Assembly: GCF_003478995.1 (NCBI RefSeq)
Contig: NZ_QUGI01000004.1
Location: forward strand, 1 to 64,000
DNA length: 64,000 nucleotides
DNA from: Pseudoflavonifractor sp. AF19-9AC
Lineage (GTDB): Bacteria > Bacillota > Clostridia > Oscillospirales > Oscillospiraceae
Reading direction: 5' to 3'
In this document: piece by piece, positions 8,494-16,640 of the stretch
Numbering within the stretch: the first letter of the stretch is position 1
Layout: every line of letters begins with the position of its first letter
The notes under the pieces: generated by a model
Seen by the model: only the letters and a program-made list of their open reading frames with translations
Told to the model about the DNA's origin: nothing
Databases searched by the model: none
Made by a program: the position numbers and the translations under genes

Positions 8494-10421
8494 TTCTGAA
8501 AAGCCCCTACATCAAAAGCACCGGCGGCGCTGCCGGGTACCTCCGCTACATCGCAACCCGAGAGCGGGTAGAGATTCTTCCGGATGATCGTCCGCCCACG
8601 CGAAAGCAGGAGCAGCTCATCGCCAAGCTGGTGAAGGACTTCCCGGACACCAAAACCCTCTACGAGTATGCGAGCTACCAGGCCAAGCCCACCAAGGCGG
8701 CGGCCTCCGCGTTACTCACGCTGGCACTGGAATCCAACTGGGACGCGCTCCGTCAGTCGGAGCAGTATCTGAAGTATATCGCCACCCGGCCCCGAGCGGA
8801 ACGTCTCGGTTCCCACGGTCTGTTCGGGGACAGCGACGGCGTGTCGCTGGAAAAAGCGATGAAAGAACTGGAGCAGTACACCGGAAACGTGTGGACGCAC
8901 ATCCTCTCTCTCAAGCGGGAGGACGCGGCGCGGCTGGGCTTCGACAACGCCGCGGCGTGGAGAAATCTCATCCGCGCCCACCGCAATGAGATCGCGGCGG
9001 CGATGAAAATACCGCCCGCAGACTTCCGCTGGTACGCGGCCTTCCACGACGAGGGCGAGCATCCTCACGTCCACATGATGGCCTGGTCGGCTAAATCTGG
9101 ACAGGCCTACCTCTCCAAAGAGGGCATCCGCCAGATCAAGTCCAGGCTGACCAACGACATCTTCCGGGACGAGATGCTCCACCTCTACGAGCAGAAGTCG
9201 GCGTCCCGGGACGAGCTGGTGCGGCAGGCGCGGCGGGCCATGCTGGAGCTGGTACAGGCGATGCAGGACGGCCTGTGCGACCACCCGGAGGCCGAGCGGC
9301 TCATGCAGGAGCTGGCGGTGCAGTTGGGGACGGTCAAGGGAAAGAAAACCTACGGCTACCTTCCCAAGCGGCTCAAGGGGCTGGTGGACGAGATCGTGGA
9401 CCAGATGGAGCGGCTTCCTGTCATGCGCCAATGCTACGACCAGTGGCTCTTGCTCCAGGGAAAGGTGGATGGCTACTACCACGACAAGCCCCGTGAGCGG
9501 CTCCCACTCTCCAGAGAAAAAGAATTCCGGCAGATCAAAAACGCCGTCATCCGGGAAGCGGAGCGGCTGCGGCTGGGCCAGATCACCTTCGAGGACCAGG
9601 ACATGGGCCAGTGGGACGAGCCGGAGCAATTCCAAAATGCGCCTCATGCGTACTGGACACTGTGGGAAGTCATCCGCAATGAAGAGCTGACGCTGGAGGA
9701 ACGGAGCGGCGCGGTATCGGAGCTGGAGAAGCTGGCCAAGGGCGGCGACCGATACTCCCAATACCTGCTGGGCAAGCTCTGGCGGGACGGTCCTCTGCTG
9801 ATCCCCGATGGGGCAAAAGCTCGGTATTGGTTCGAGCAGGCCGTCCGGCAGGGTCATCCGGCGGCGCAGTATGCCCTCGCCAAGCTGTTTCTTTCTGATG
9901 ATCTGGAGGTGCGGAACACCGCGCGGGGCGTGGACTTGCTGCGTACGGCCGCGGCAGGCGGAAACAGCTGGGCCATGTACCGCCTGGGCAAAGAGCTGCT
10001 CCGCGGCGAGATCATAGAAAAGGATACGGCGGGCGCGGTGGAGTGGTTCACCCGTTCTGCCGAGCAAGAGAATTCCTACGCCCAGTATCTGCTGGACAAG
10101 CTGTATCTCACAGGAAAGGAAGTGCCCCGGGATGAGGCGCAGGCTGCTCTCTGGCTGACCCGGTCGGCGGAGCAGGGGAACGAATACGCCCGGTACCTTC
10201 TGGACCACAGGGAGGAACAGCGCCCGCCCGATGTGATGCTGGCGGTGACACGGCTGCTCTACCACACGAGCCAGATCTTCCAGGATAACTCCCTGCCCAG
10301 GTCCCGCCCCGGCGGCATCCAGATCGACCGCAAGCGGCTCAGAAAGCTGCGGGAGAAGAAGATCGCTCAAGGCCACAAGCCGGATGACCATGAGGAGCAG
10401 TGGCCTGAAATGACCGTGTAA
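8481..10421 (+). CDS. MobL-type relaxase with C-terminal Sel1 repeats
   Basis: This 646-residue relaxase nicks DNA at oriT to start conjugative mobilisation. The three-histidine metal site is visible as HDEGEHPHVHMMAW (H189, H194, H196, H198). The candidate catalytic Tyr lies in the N-terminal region GYLRYIATRERV. A helical linker follows. Then, from about residue 425 to 570, come Sel1-like (TPR-type) repeats such as YWFEQAVRQGHPAAQYALAK, a protein-protein interaction module that probably docks to a transfer partner. No type IV secretion genes are present, so the element probably uses another element's mating apparatus. Confidence 0.85.
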   Translation: MARLILKSPYIKSTGGAAGYLRYIATRERVEILPDDRPPTRKQEQLIAKLVKDFPDTKTLYEYASYQAKPTKAAASALLTLALESNWDALRQSEQYLKYIATRPRAERLGSHGLFGDSDGVSLEKAMKELEQYTGNVWTHILSLKREDAARLGFDNAAAWRNLIRAHRNEIAAAMKIPPADFRWYAAFHDEGEHPHVHMMAWSAKSGQAYLSKEGIRQIKSRLTNDIFRDEMLHLYEQKSASRDELVRQARRAMLELVQAMQDGLCDHPEAERLMQELAVQLGTVKGKKTYGYLPKRLKGLVDEIVDQMERLPVMRQCYDQWLLLQGKVDGYYHDKPRERLPLSREKEFRQIKNAVIREAERLRLGQITFEDQDMGQWDEPEQFQNAPHAYWTLWEVIRNEELTLEERSGAVSELEKLAKGGDRYSQYLLGKLWRDGPLLIPDGAKARYWFEQAVRQGHPAAQYALAKLFLSDDLEVRNTARGVDLLRTAAAGGNSWAMYRLGKELLRGEIIEKDTAGAVEWFTRSAEQENSYAQYLLDKLYLTGKEVPRDEAQAALWLTRSAEQGNEYARYLLDHREEQRPPDVMLAVTRLLYHTSQIFQDNSLPRSRPGGIQIDRKRLRKLREKKIAQGHKPDDHEEQWPEMTV

Positions 10422-10490
10422 GCGGCGCAGAATATGGGCCGCAAAACAAGGAATAAAATCCCTTCCGCGGGAAGGGTGGAAAGGAATCTG

Positions 10491-10709
10491 ATGAAACGAT
10501 CCAAGTATAACTCGTTCAACGAGCTCCCTCTGATGCTGACCGTGCAGGATGTGGCCGATGTGTTGGGTATCGGCCTGGCCCACGCCTACGAGGTGGCGCA
10601 CCGGAAGGATTTCCCCACCATCACCCTGGGCAGCCGGATCATCGTCCCCCGGGATAAGTTCATGGCGTGGATCGAGGAGCAGGCGGCTCAAAAGACGGAA
10701 ATATTTTAG
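10491..10709 (+). CDS. xis: Excisionase-type HTH protein
   Basis: This 72-residue protein has a MerR/Xis-like winged helix: LTVQDVADVLGIGLAHAYEVAHRKDFPTI then a GSRIIVPRDKFMAWIE wing and helix. This is the standard excisionase/DNA-binding architecture (HTH_17) found immediately before tyrosine integrases in Clostridia elements. I use the internal ATG at 10491 after a GGAAAGGAA ribosome binding site. It should bend att-site DNA and push the integrase towards excision. Confidence 0.8.
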   Translation: MKRSKYNSFNELPLMLTVQDVADVLGIGLAHAYEVAHRKDFPTITLGSRIIVPRDKFMAWIEEQAAQKTEIF

Positions 10710-10766
10710 TAGCTATTTCCGGGATTCTGTGGTATTTGTTTGTGTTGCCGAAAGGAGGGACAACCA

Positions 10767-11996
10767 ATGGCAAAGAAACGAGCAAACGGCGAGGGCAGCA
10801 TTCGCAGAAAGCCCAACGGCCGCTGGGAGGGCAGATACACCCTGGGGATCGACCCCGCCACCGGCCGTGCCATCCAGAAAAGCGTGTCCGCCAAGACGCG
10901 GGCCGAGTGCAAGGAAAAGCTGGACCGGGCCATCCGGGACAACCGGGGCATCCCGATGGACCACAACGAGGACTACACCGTGGCGGAGTGGTGCAGGCTG
11001 TGGTTCGAGACCTACAGCAAGCCGGTGATCCGCCCCAACACCGCCAAGAACTACAGGAATATCATCGAGAACCACATCGTGCCGGCCATCGGGATGGTCA
11101 AGCTCAAGCGGCTCACCGCCATCCAGATCCAGCAGATGTACAACGATTCCAAGGCCCGCGGGCGGGTGCAGCGGTTTGAAACGCAGACCAGCACGGCCCT
11201 GTCCGGTAGCACGGTCCGGCGCATCCACATGGTGCTGTCCTCGGCGCTCAAGCAGGCGGTCAAGGAGCGGATTATCCCCTACAACCCCTGCGACAACTGC
11301 CGCATCCCGCGCAAAGAGTACCGGGAGATGACCATCATCCCGCCGGAGAAGCTGGGGGTGTATCTCCGCGAGGCGGAGAAGTATGGCGTCCTGCCCATGT
11401 TCTTCCTGGAGCTGTCCAGCGGCCTGCGGCGCGGGGAGCTGCTGGCGCTCCTGTGGGATGACCTGAACGTGAAGGACCGTATCCTCTCAGTGAGCAAGCA
11501 GGTCACCCGCATCGACGGGGAGCTGGTGGTGACCGAGCCGAAAACCAAGAACTCCATCCGCAGGGTGGCGCTGTCCCAGCAGGCAGTGGACATCCTGGTG
11601 CGGGAGCACGAACAGCACCCGGACAACCCCATCCTGTTCCCATCGCCCCGCACCGGCGGCTACTGGAGCCCGGACGCAGTGTCCAGGATCAACCGCAAGC
11701 TGCTGGAAATGGCCGGCATCGAGGAGCACGTGCGCTTCCACGATCTCAGGCATACGTTTGCAACCATGGCCCTCTCCAGCGGCGTGGACGCGAAGACCCT
11801 GTCCAGCATGCTGGGCCATTTCAGCGCCGGGTTCACCCTCGACACCTATACGCATATCACCAATGAGATGCAGAGGGGCGCGGCGGAGAAGATCGGCGGC
11901 TTCATGGAAACGGCTACGGCCAAGCCGGAACCCGAGCCGCCCGACCCGCCGGAGGAGAGCCGGTGCAAGGTGATCCCGTTCGAGAGAGTGGGGTAA
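10767..11996 (+). CDS. int: Tyrosine recombinase (integrase)
   Basis: This is a 409-residue phage-type integrase. An N-terminal AP2-like arm-binding segment (ANGEGSIRRKPNGRWEGRY) is followed by a SAM-like core-binding domain and the catalytic domain. Catalytic residues seen are R221 in SGLRRGEL, H325 and R328 in HDLRHTF, an LGH box, and Y361 in DTYTH. The start at 10767 follows AAAGGAGGG. It is the last gene of the module and probably lies next to the right attachment site. It carries out integration and excision of the 3.1-12.05 kb element. Confidence 0.92.
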   Translation: MAKKRANGEGSIRRKPNGRWEGRYTLGIDPATGRAIQKSVSAKTRAECKEKLDRAIRDNRGIPMDHNEDYTVAEWCRLWFETYSKPVIRPNTAKNYRNIIENHIVPAIGMVKLKRLTAIQIQQMYNDSKARGRVQRFETQTSTALSGSTVRRIHMVLSSALKQAVKERIIPYNPCDNCRIPRKEYREMTIIPPEKLGVYLREAEKYGVLPMFFLELSSGLRRGELLALLWDDLNVKDRILSVSKQVTRIDGELVVTEPKTKNSIRRVALSQQAVDILVREHEQHPDNPILFPSPRTGGYWSPDAVSRINRKLLEMAGIEEHVRFHDLRHTFATMALSSGVDAKTLSSMLGHFSAGFTLDTYTHITNEMQRGAAEKIGGFMETATAKPEPEPPDPPEESRCKVIPFERVG

Positions 11997-12017
11997 AGGA
12001 GCTCTATATAAACAGAC

Positions 12018-12044
12018 AGAGTGCATCCCTTGCGGATGCACTCT
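12018..12044 (+). terminator. Hairpin after the integrase gene
   Basis: Perfect 11-base arms AGAGTGCATCC (12018-12028) and GGATGCACTCT (12034-12044) form a hairpin a few bases after the integrase stop. No long T run follows, so it could be an imperfect terminator or a structured element end. Confidence 0.5.
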
Positions 12045-12072
12045 ATCTGCGCTTCGCGTTTATCGCACCTGG

Positions 12073-12659
12073 TTATCGGATCTGCTTCACCATCAATCCG
12101 TGGCGGTTGCAGTAGCAATACAGGTATCCTCGACCCCGGAGACGAAATCTGCACTCTGCGTTTCCTTCCGGGTACAGCTTGATCATCTGAAACTTTTCGG
12201 ATGTCACATAGGCCAAAAAGGAAATGTAGTGGGATTTTGTCATGGGATGATGGACGGTGATGAAGTGTTCGTCTTCTACCGGCTCGATCTGGATCTCGTG
12301 GTGTTCGTCCGGTGCCTCAGCCTCCAAAGCTGGAAGAGACACACCACAGCAGCTGATGACCGTATCCCCCAGGGTGTGGATCACGTTGCCGCAGATGGGG
12401 CAGACGTACAGCTTGGAGCGAAGCAGATTGGCGGATCTGTTTTGATTGATGACAGCATCGCCTTTCATCAGTTCCATGACGGAGACACCGAGAGCGGCGG
12501 AAAGCGGCTCGAGGAGCGAGATATCCGGCAGCCCTTTGGCGGTCTCCCACTTGGAAATGGTCTTGCTGCTGACATCGATCTTGTCTGCGAGCTCTGCCTG
12601 CGTCATTTTTTCTGCTCCCGCAGCTGCTTGATGGTGTTGCCGGTGACATATAAGTTCAT
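12073..12659 (-). pseudogene. XRE regulator with zinc-ribbon-like C-terminus, frameshifted
   Basis: From the ATG at 12657-12659 the minus strand reads MNLYVTGNTIKQLREQKK and then hits TGA. The rest of the helix-turn-helix, MTQAELADKIDVSSKTISKW, continues in another frame after a run of six A (12606-12611). One more A would restore the normal Xre start. The remainder has LYVCPICGNVIHTLGD, a Cys pair plus a later CC, and a YISFLAYVTSEKFQ region, as in XRE regulators fused to a desulfoferrodoxin-like domain. Either it is a single-base deletion, a sequencing error in a homopolymer, or slippage. The shorter product could also start at 12606, but without half of its HTH. Confidence 0.65.
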
Positions 12660-12720
12660 GCGTTTGGTCTCCTGTACAAAGATTGTATCGAGATTATAAC
12701 AGGAGGAGTGCGGCTCCACA

Positions 12721-12741
12721 ACCTACGCAGCGTAGACATGC
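12721..12741 (+). repeat. 21-bp direct repeat, copy 1
   Basis: Identical to 15034-15054. Its centre is the inverted repeat CTACG-CAG-CGTAG, the size of a tyrosine recombinase core site. Copy 1 abuts the integrase remnant at 12738; copy 2 lies about 220 bases from tRNA-Pro. Together they may bound a decayed mobile segment. Confidence 0.7.
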
Positions 12742-12806
12742 AGCCAGGAACGGCGGAGAATACCGGTGGCTTCGTGGAAACGGCCACGGCCAAACCGGAA
12801 CCGCTT
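12738..12806 (+). pseudogene. Remnant of a second integrase (3' end)
   Basis: The reading MQPGTAENTGGFVETATAKP matches the C-terminal tail of the intact integrase (MQRGAAEKIGGFMETATAKP). It is only about 20 codons long and has no upstream gene. It shows that a related element once ended here, or that the integrase end was duplicated. Confidence 0.65.
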
Positions 12807-12930
12807 ATAATGCACGAAAAAGCAAACCTCTCCATATTCAACCAGCAGTTCAATGACAACTGATCAAGTTTGGAGTATGCTTGACCCATCAAATCGTTCC
12901 GCCGGGGAGTGATATAGGGAGGTATGATCC

Positions 12931-13572
12931 ATGAATATGAAAGATGCGTTTCGATTCCAGAATAAACTGAAAGGCCTGATGTGTGAGGCCACTGCCATCC
13001 TTCAGGACCGGCGCAATATCGTCAAGGTCAAGACCACTCATCTTCGGAGCAAGGTCATGTCCGATACTCAGGATGCCGTAGTGGAGGAAGCTGCTCCCAG
13101 TGAGTATGCCGGCCACGCCAACGAGGTAGCCGCCTTCCTCATGTCCCTGCTGGAGGAGCGGGAGAAATTGTGCCGGGCTATCCACGCCGCCAAGAACGCA
13201 TTGGATTTGGATATGGACAGCGAGGTGGGCCTGAACCGGCAGCGTCAGGAGTTGGCTGAGGTATTCCGCCACATGACTATGCTCCGTAACAGTGAAAAGA
13301 CCATTGCCGGCGGAGGCTCCGGCTTCCGATTCAACGGCGAGGGAAACCAGGTCTCCTACCGCTGTGATGCCACGCAGGTCACCACCATCGACTTTGACCG
13401 GAACAAGATCCGAGGTATGGCCACGGCGCTCAGCAAGAGGGCCGACGAGATCTCCATGTCCCTGGACAAGTGTCTGGTCAACACCGAGGTATCCTATGAG
13501 CCGCCCTTTGACATGAATGACAGCTTTGAGGACATCCTCAGCGACTTTATCGAAAAGAGCACGGCCGCATAA
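12931..13572 (+). CDS. Conserved-looking hypothetical protein
   Basis: This is a 213-residue soluble protein with no recognised domain and no signal or membrane segment. The start follows AGGGAGGT. The first half is predicted helical and charged (HLRSKVMSDTQDAVVEEA, LMSLLEEREKLCRAIHAAK). The middle has GGGSGFRFNGEGNQVSYRCD and TTIDFDRNKIRGMA, resembling a small beta-rich insert. I believe such proteins occur in Clostridia mobile elements, but I cannot name a family. Coding quality is good and a hairpin follows the stop. Its position between two decayed regulators suggests accessory DNA. Confidence 0.65.
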   Translation: MNMKDAFRFQNKLKGLMCEATAILQDRRNIVKVKTTHLRSKVMSDTQDAVVEEAAPSEYAGHANEVAAFLMSLLEEREKLCRAIHAAKNALDLDMDSEVGLNRQRQELAEVFRHMTMLRNSEKTIAGGGSGFRFNGEGNQVSYRCDATQVTTIDFDRNKIRGMATALSKRADEISMSLDKCLVNTEVSYEPPFDMNDSFEDILSDFIEKSTAA

Positions 13573-13933
13573 ATGCCATCACCACACCTTTAGGTGTGGT
13601 GGGCGTGGCAGAATGGATAGGCAGTGATGATCGGTTCAGGCGCAGATGAATTATGATGCTGCGCATCCCCCGGCAAAGAATGGACTGCATCTGATGAATG
13701 CAACATGAGCTCATAACTCATTGTGAAAGGCTCGTCAGTCGCCTCCATCCTCGTCCACCGAAATACTGCCATTTCTAACACACATCCATTATCAAAAGCA
13801 GGATTCGACCTTACGCTTCTCTGATACTTGCCATAATGGCGTGATATTCTATTTATGAAGTCGCTTGTTCACCCAAGGGCTGCGGCCGTCCAGCAGGATC
13901 GCGGCAGGCCTATGGACACAGGCGGATAAGGAT
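13573..13933. other. Gap with hairpin, otherwise nothing seen
   Basis: A hairpin CACCACACCT/AGGTGTGGTG (13580-13601) lies right after the hypothetical gene and may end its transcript. Beyond it I see only short frames with no resemblance to known proteins and some degenerate repeats. Confidence 0.4.
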
Positions 13934-14272
13934 CTAAGCGGTTTTGAAATTCTGCCATGCCCACTGTACCTGAAGAAAGTTCCCCATAAAAAGACCTGAG
14001 CAGCAGGCGGCTGCCTGCTGCTCCCAAGAAACAATATGAGAAGTGGAGATGATGATCTCGTTCATTGGCACCTGGAGCAAAGCGCTCAGTGCATAGAGGT
14101 TATCTACACTGGGAAGGCTCTGGCCCCGCTGCCATTTGTAGATGGCTTGCGGCTCCTCAAATCCGAAATAGTGCTGGAGATCTCGGACTGTCAGGCCGCG
14201 ATCCTTCCGGAGCCGGCAGATATTCGCCCCGGTAGCCACAGGATCGATGACAGGAAACTGAATCATGGACAT
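13934..14272 (-). CDS. Small XRE-family transcriptional regulator
   Basis: This is a 112-residue protein with an HTH_3-type domain: GANICRLRKDRGLTVRDLQH, then FGFEEPQAIYKWQRGQSLPS and VDNLYALSALLQVPMNEII. The start at 14272 is preferred because GGAGGC precedes it. The C-terminal tail is short and ends in hydrophobic/aromatic residues. Such regulators commonly control mobile-element genes; it stands alone, pointing away from the two small genes at 14.5-15.0 kb. The target is unknown. Confidence 0.7.
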   Translation of the reverse strand: MSMIQFPVIDPVATGANICRLRKDRGLTVRDLQHYFGFEEPQAIYKWQRGQSLPSVDNLYALSALLQVPMNEIIISTSHIVSWEQQAAACCSGLFMGNFLQVQWAWQNFKTA

Positions 14273-14495
14273 ATGGATCGCCTCCATTCATCAGGATGAT
14301 CTCCGCCTCAGCGGAGTACTTCAGCATACCTGATATGTTCTGAAATAGCAAGCGATCTTTGACATTTGTAATGAGATTGTTATAGAGGAGTCTACAATCT
14401 GAACATCCTCGGTGCCATCCGTATATCAGCCAGCGAATGCTGTGCTGTGCCCTCTGGGGTGCTCATACCAAGACAAAAGAAGGAGATGATCAGCT

Positions 14496-14672
14496 GTGAC
14501 GCAGTTGGTTCCATTGGACAAACGCAGTAAGAAAGCCCGGCGGGAATACCACGCGAAACAGCGTGGCTCCTGGCACGGGGTCAACCCAATCACCCGAACC
14601 GTACAGAGCAGGAAGACTTATGACAGAGCAAGAGTTAAACAAGCGGATCGCCGAGATCTTGGGATCTACTAA
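14496..14672 (+). CDS. Small basic mobile-element protein
   Basis: This is a 58-residue frame starting with GTG, six bases after AAGGAGATGAT. The product is strongly basic, with PLDKRSKKARREYHAKQRGS and GVNPITRTVQSRKTYDR. I think this composition recurs beside similar genes in Clostridia integrative elements, but I cannot name a family. It overlaps the next gene by about 50 bases in another frame. It probably binds nucleic acid, by charge only. Confidence 0.55.
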   Translation: MTQLVPLDKRSKKARREYHAKQRGSWHGVNPITRTVQSRKTYDRARVKQADRRDLGIY

Positions 14673-14982
14673 AAACGAGCCCGGATGCGGCCGGCGTTCC
14701 GGCCGCCAATATCGCCGTACCCAATGTGTCAAGCACTCAGACCATCTTCTGTTTCTCATTCAGCACAGCAGGTATGCACCAAACATGGGGTATATCAGGG
14801 GAGACTATGAGGGATTAAGAACATTACTTCATTCCGGACTGCACATTCAGTATATGAAGTCCAGCAATTGTCAACGGTATCTGAAGCGAAGATCCAATCG
14901 AAAGGTCCGTAAGTATTTCGGCCTATCGAAGAAGGGCAACCAGTATCGCAAAGTGTTCGAATACTGGTGGACGCTCTATTGA
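14620..14982 (+). CDS. Hypothetical basic protein of the accessory region
   Basis: This 120-residue frame starts at the ATG (MTEQELNKRIAEILG) after AGGAAG. The second half is the convincing part: YLKRRSNRKVRKYFGLSKKG followed by NQYRKVFEYWWTLY, a basic patch and an aromatic end. The middle (around residues 20-50) looks unlike protein, so the frame may be a fusion of two decayed pieces. It follows and overlaps the 58-residue gene. Function unknown. Confidence 0.5.
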   Translation: MTEQELNKRIAEILGSTKNEPGCGRRSGRQYRRTQCVKHSDHLLFLIQHSRYAPNMGYIRGDYEGLRTLLHSGLHIQYMKSSNCQRYLKRRSNRKVRKYFGLSKKGNQYRKVFEYWWTLY

Positions 14983-15033
14983 ATTTAAGATTGGTCAAAG
15001 ATCGACTTATAGCAAGAGAAATCCTGCTTCACG

Positions 15034-15054
15034 ACCTACGCAGCGTAGACATGC
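15034..15054 (+). repeat. 21-bp direct repeat, copy 2
   Basis: Identical to 12721-12741, with the same CTACG-CAG-CGTAG centre. It sits between the last accessory gene and tRNA-Pro and may mark the right end of an old insertion. Confidence 0.7.
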
Positions 15055-15237
15055 GATCAGGAGTAGCCGACAACGGCACCGATATAACGGAAAAATGCGG
15101 AAGTTTCCCCGTTAGGGATGGGTTAGGGATTTGGCGTTTTCGGTGGCTATCCTCGCTCATGCGCCTGCCGCTGTTCTGCCCCTGGGATCGCCGCAAAACA
15201 GCAATCAGCAAAACCTCAAAAATCAAACCAAAAACGC

Positions 15238-15267
15238 AGAAAAACCGCCTATTTAGGCGGTTTTTCT
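15238..15267. terminator. Bidirectional terminator of tRNA-Pro
   Basis: Arms AGAAAAACCGCC (15238-15249) and GGCGGTTTTTCT (15256-15267) flank TATTTA. It has T runs on both strands and ends the minus-strand tRNA transcript just after the encoded CCA. Confidence 0.85.
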
Positions 15268-15275
15268 AAGGAAAA

Positions 15276-15351
15276 TGGTCCGAGTGACAGGATTCGAACC
15301 TGCGGCATCCTGCTCCCAAAGCAGGCGCGCTACCAACTGCGCTACACCCGG
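15276..15351 (-). tRNA. tRNA-Pro (anticodon TGG)
   Basis: On the minus strand the cloverleaf runs from CCGGGTG to CACTCGG with an encoded CCA (15276-15278). The D arm is TAGCGCAGTTGGTAGCGC, and the anticodon stem CCTGC/GCAGG has loop TTTGGGA (anticodon TGG). The T arm contains GGTTCGAATCC. The acceptor has one G-U pair. A promoter lies at 15507-15535 and a terminator at 15238-15267. Its 5' half is duplicated upstream. Confidence 0.95.
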
Positions 15352-15480
15352 ATATGAAGTTGTGGGGTGGCCTGGGCGGATTCTCCCAAAGCAGGCGCGC
15401 TACCAACTGCGCTACACCCGGATATGAAGTTGTGGGGTGGCTTGGGCGTACTCTCCCAAAGAGTGGATATACCAACTGGA
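15313..15480. repeat. 70-bp-period tandem repeat made of the tRNA-Pro 5' half
   Basis: Copy A (15313-15378) includes the anticodon loop and 5' half of the tRNA plus its leader. Copy B (15383-15448) repeats it almost exactly (one substitution). A degenerate third copy starts at 15453 with CTCCCAAAG and later ACCAACTGG. All units start 70 bases apart, so the primary transcript should carry an extra half-tRNA ahead of the real tRNA. Confidence 0.9.
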
Positions 15481-15506
15481 TGGGAAAAGGAAAGTATGAC
15501 TTTGAT

Positions 15507-15535
15507 AGTATAGTATATTTTTGAAAGGATTGCAA
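15507..15535 (-). promoter_or_regulatory. tRNA-Pro promoter
   Basis: Minus-strand TTGCAA (15530-15535) and TATACT (15507-15512) are 17 bases apart, upstream of the repeat array and the tRNA. A second TATACT partly overlaps the spacer. Confidence 0.65.
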
Positions 15536-15601
15536 GTATTCCTTTGGTATGGTAGGATAAGAATCTAGTTGGAAACAGAGTCTAAGGATGGAGTGATTCC
15601 T

Positions 15602-16348
15602 GTGAGAATGAGAAAAAAGCCAAACCTGGATCTGCGCATGGAGCAATGTGCCGATTTTTTAATTCAGAATCCGAAGGAGTATCGTGGACGGTGGAGAACA
15701 CTTAAGCCGGATGCGAAAGAGGTGCGGCTGGAACTTGGCTGCGGTAAGGGACGATTTACGGCTGAGACAGCCCGCCAGAACCCTCAGGCCCTGTACATAG
15801 CGGTGGAGCGAGTGCCCGACGCCATGATTGTCGCGATGGAACGAGTGCGGGATCTTGGTTTGAACAATGTCTATTTTATTGATGGGGATGCTGCGCAGCT
15901 TCGGGACTATTTTGCACCGGATGAAGTAGATTTGCTGTACATCAATTTCTGTGATCCGTGGCCGTCCAGCCATCACGCCCGCCGCCGGTTGACCCATGAG
16001 AATTTCCTGGTGTTATACCGGGGAATTTTGCGGGAGGGAGGCGAGATTCACTTCAAGACGGATAACAAACCTCTGTTTGAGTACTCGCTGTTCCAATTTC
16101 CAAAGGCAGGCTATGAACTCTCGCAAGTCACAAGAAATCTGCATGAATGTGGGATCCAGGGCGTTATGACGGACTACGAAGAGAAATTCCACAGCATTGG
16201 AACTCCCATTAACCGCTGTGTGGGCACGAAGCTGGCCATGGATCCGGAGCCTGAGTTTAAGCCTATTCCAGGTCCAGATCGTTCCAGACGCATTCCTCGG
16301 GAGGCGGAAGAACAAGATACTCCAAAGGAATCGGATAAAGAAGACTGA
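15602..16348 (+). CDS. trmB: tRNA (guanine-N7-)-methyltransferase
   Basis: TrmB makes m7G46 in the variable loop of tRNAs using S-adenosylmethionine. The 248-residue product has the SAM-binding LELGCGKGRFT motif, the IDGDAAQL acidic loop and the family motif INFCDPWPSSHHARRRL, followed by HFKTDNKPLFEYS. I choose the GTG giving VRMRKKPNL, the usual start of the family, with GGATGGAG upstream. The C-terminal tail is charged and longer than in many homologs. It stands alone, divergent from tRNA-Pro, with a terminator behind it. Confidence 0.92.
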   Translation: MRMRKKPNLDLRMEQCADFLIQNPKEYRGRWRTLKPDAKEVRLELGCGKGRFTAETARQNPQALYIAVERVPDAMIVAMERVRDLGLNNVYFIDGDAAQLRDYFAPDEVDLLYINFCDPWPSSHHARRRLTHENFLVLYRGILREGGEIHFKTDNKPLFEYSLFQFPKAGYELSQVTRNLHECGIQGVMTDYEEKFHSIGTPINRCVGTKLAMDPEPEFKPIPGPDRSRRIPREAEEQDTPKESDKED

Positions 16349-16471
16349 GCTGCTGGGTAAAGAAGAATGTGGCACACAAGTAAGGGAAAATGTGAGCGCA
16401 TTTAGGATAGTTTAGAGATGTGCATACTGCGAACCAGTAAATGAAGAAATAGGAAGTATCCAATGCGATAA

Positions 16472-16508
16472 CAGGCGTCGGCACAAAGTGGTGCCGGCGC
16501 CTGTTTTT
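16472..16508 (+). terminator. Terminator after trmB
   Basis: Arms CAGGCGTCGGCAC and GTGCCGGCGCCTG (16472-16503, one G-T pair) are followed by a T run. The rest of 16349-16640 shows nothing else. Confidence 0.8.
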
Positions 16509-16640
16509 ATATCCGCCAGAGGTAAGAACAAAAAATTCCGATAAATAGTGGGAAAGTGTTGGAATGCTTTGGGGGCTGCGGTATGGAAGAAAAGGGGAGA
16601 AGACCAAAGAGGCTCGAAATATATGGAGTACAGGTCTGGT

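Noticed and set aside
13590..13830. tRNA-like and small-gene signals in the gap after the 213-residue gene
   Set aside because: The tRNA-like pieces do not fold, and the 63-residue antisense frame has no ribosome binding site.
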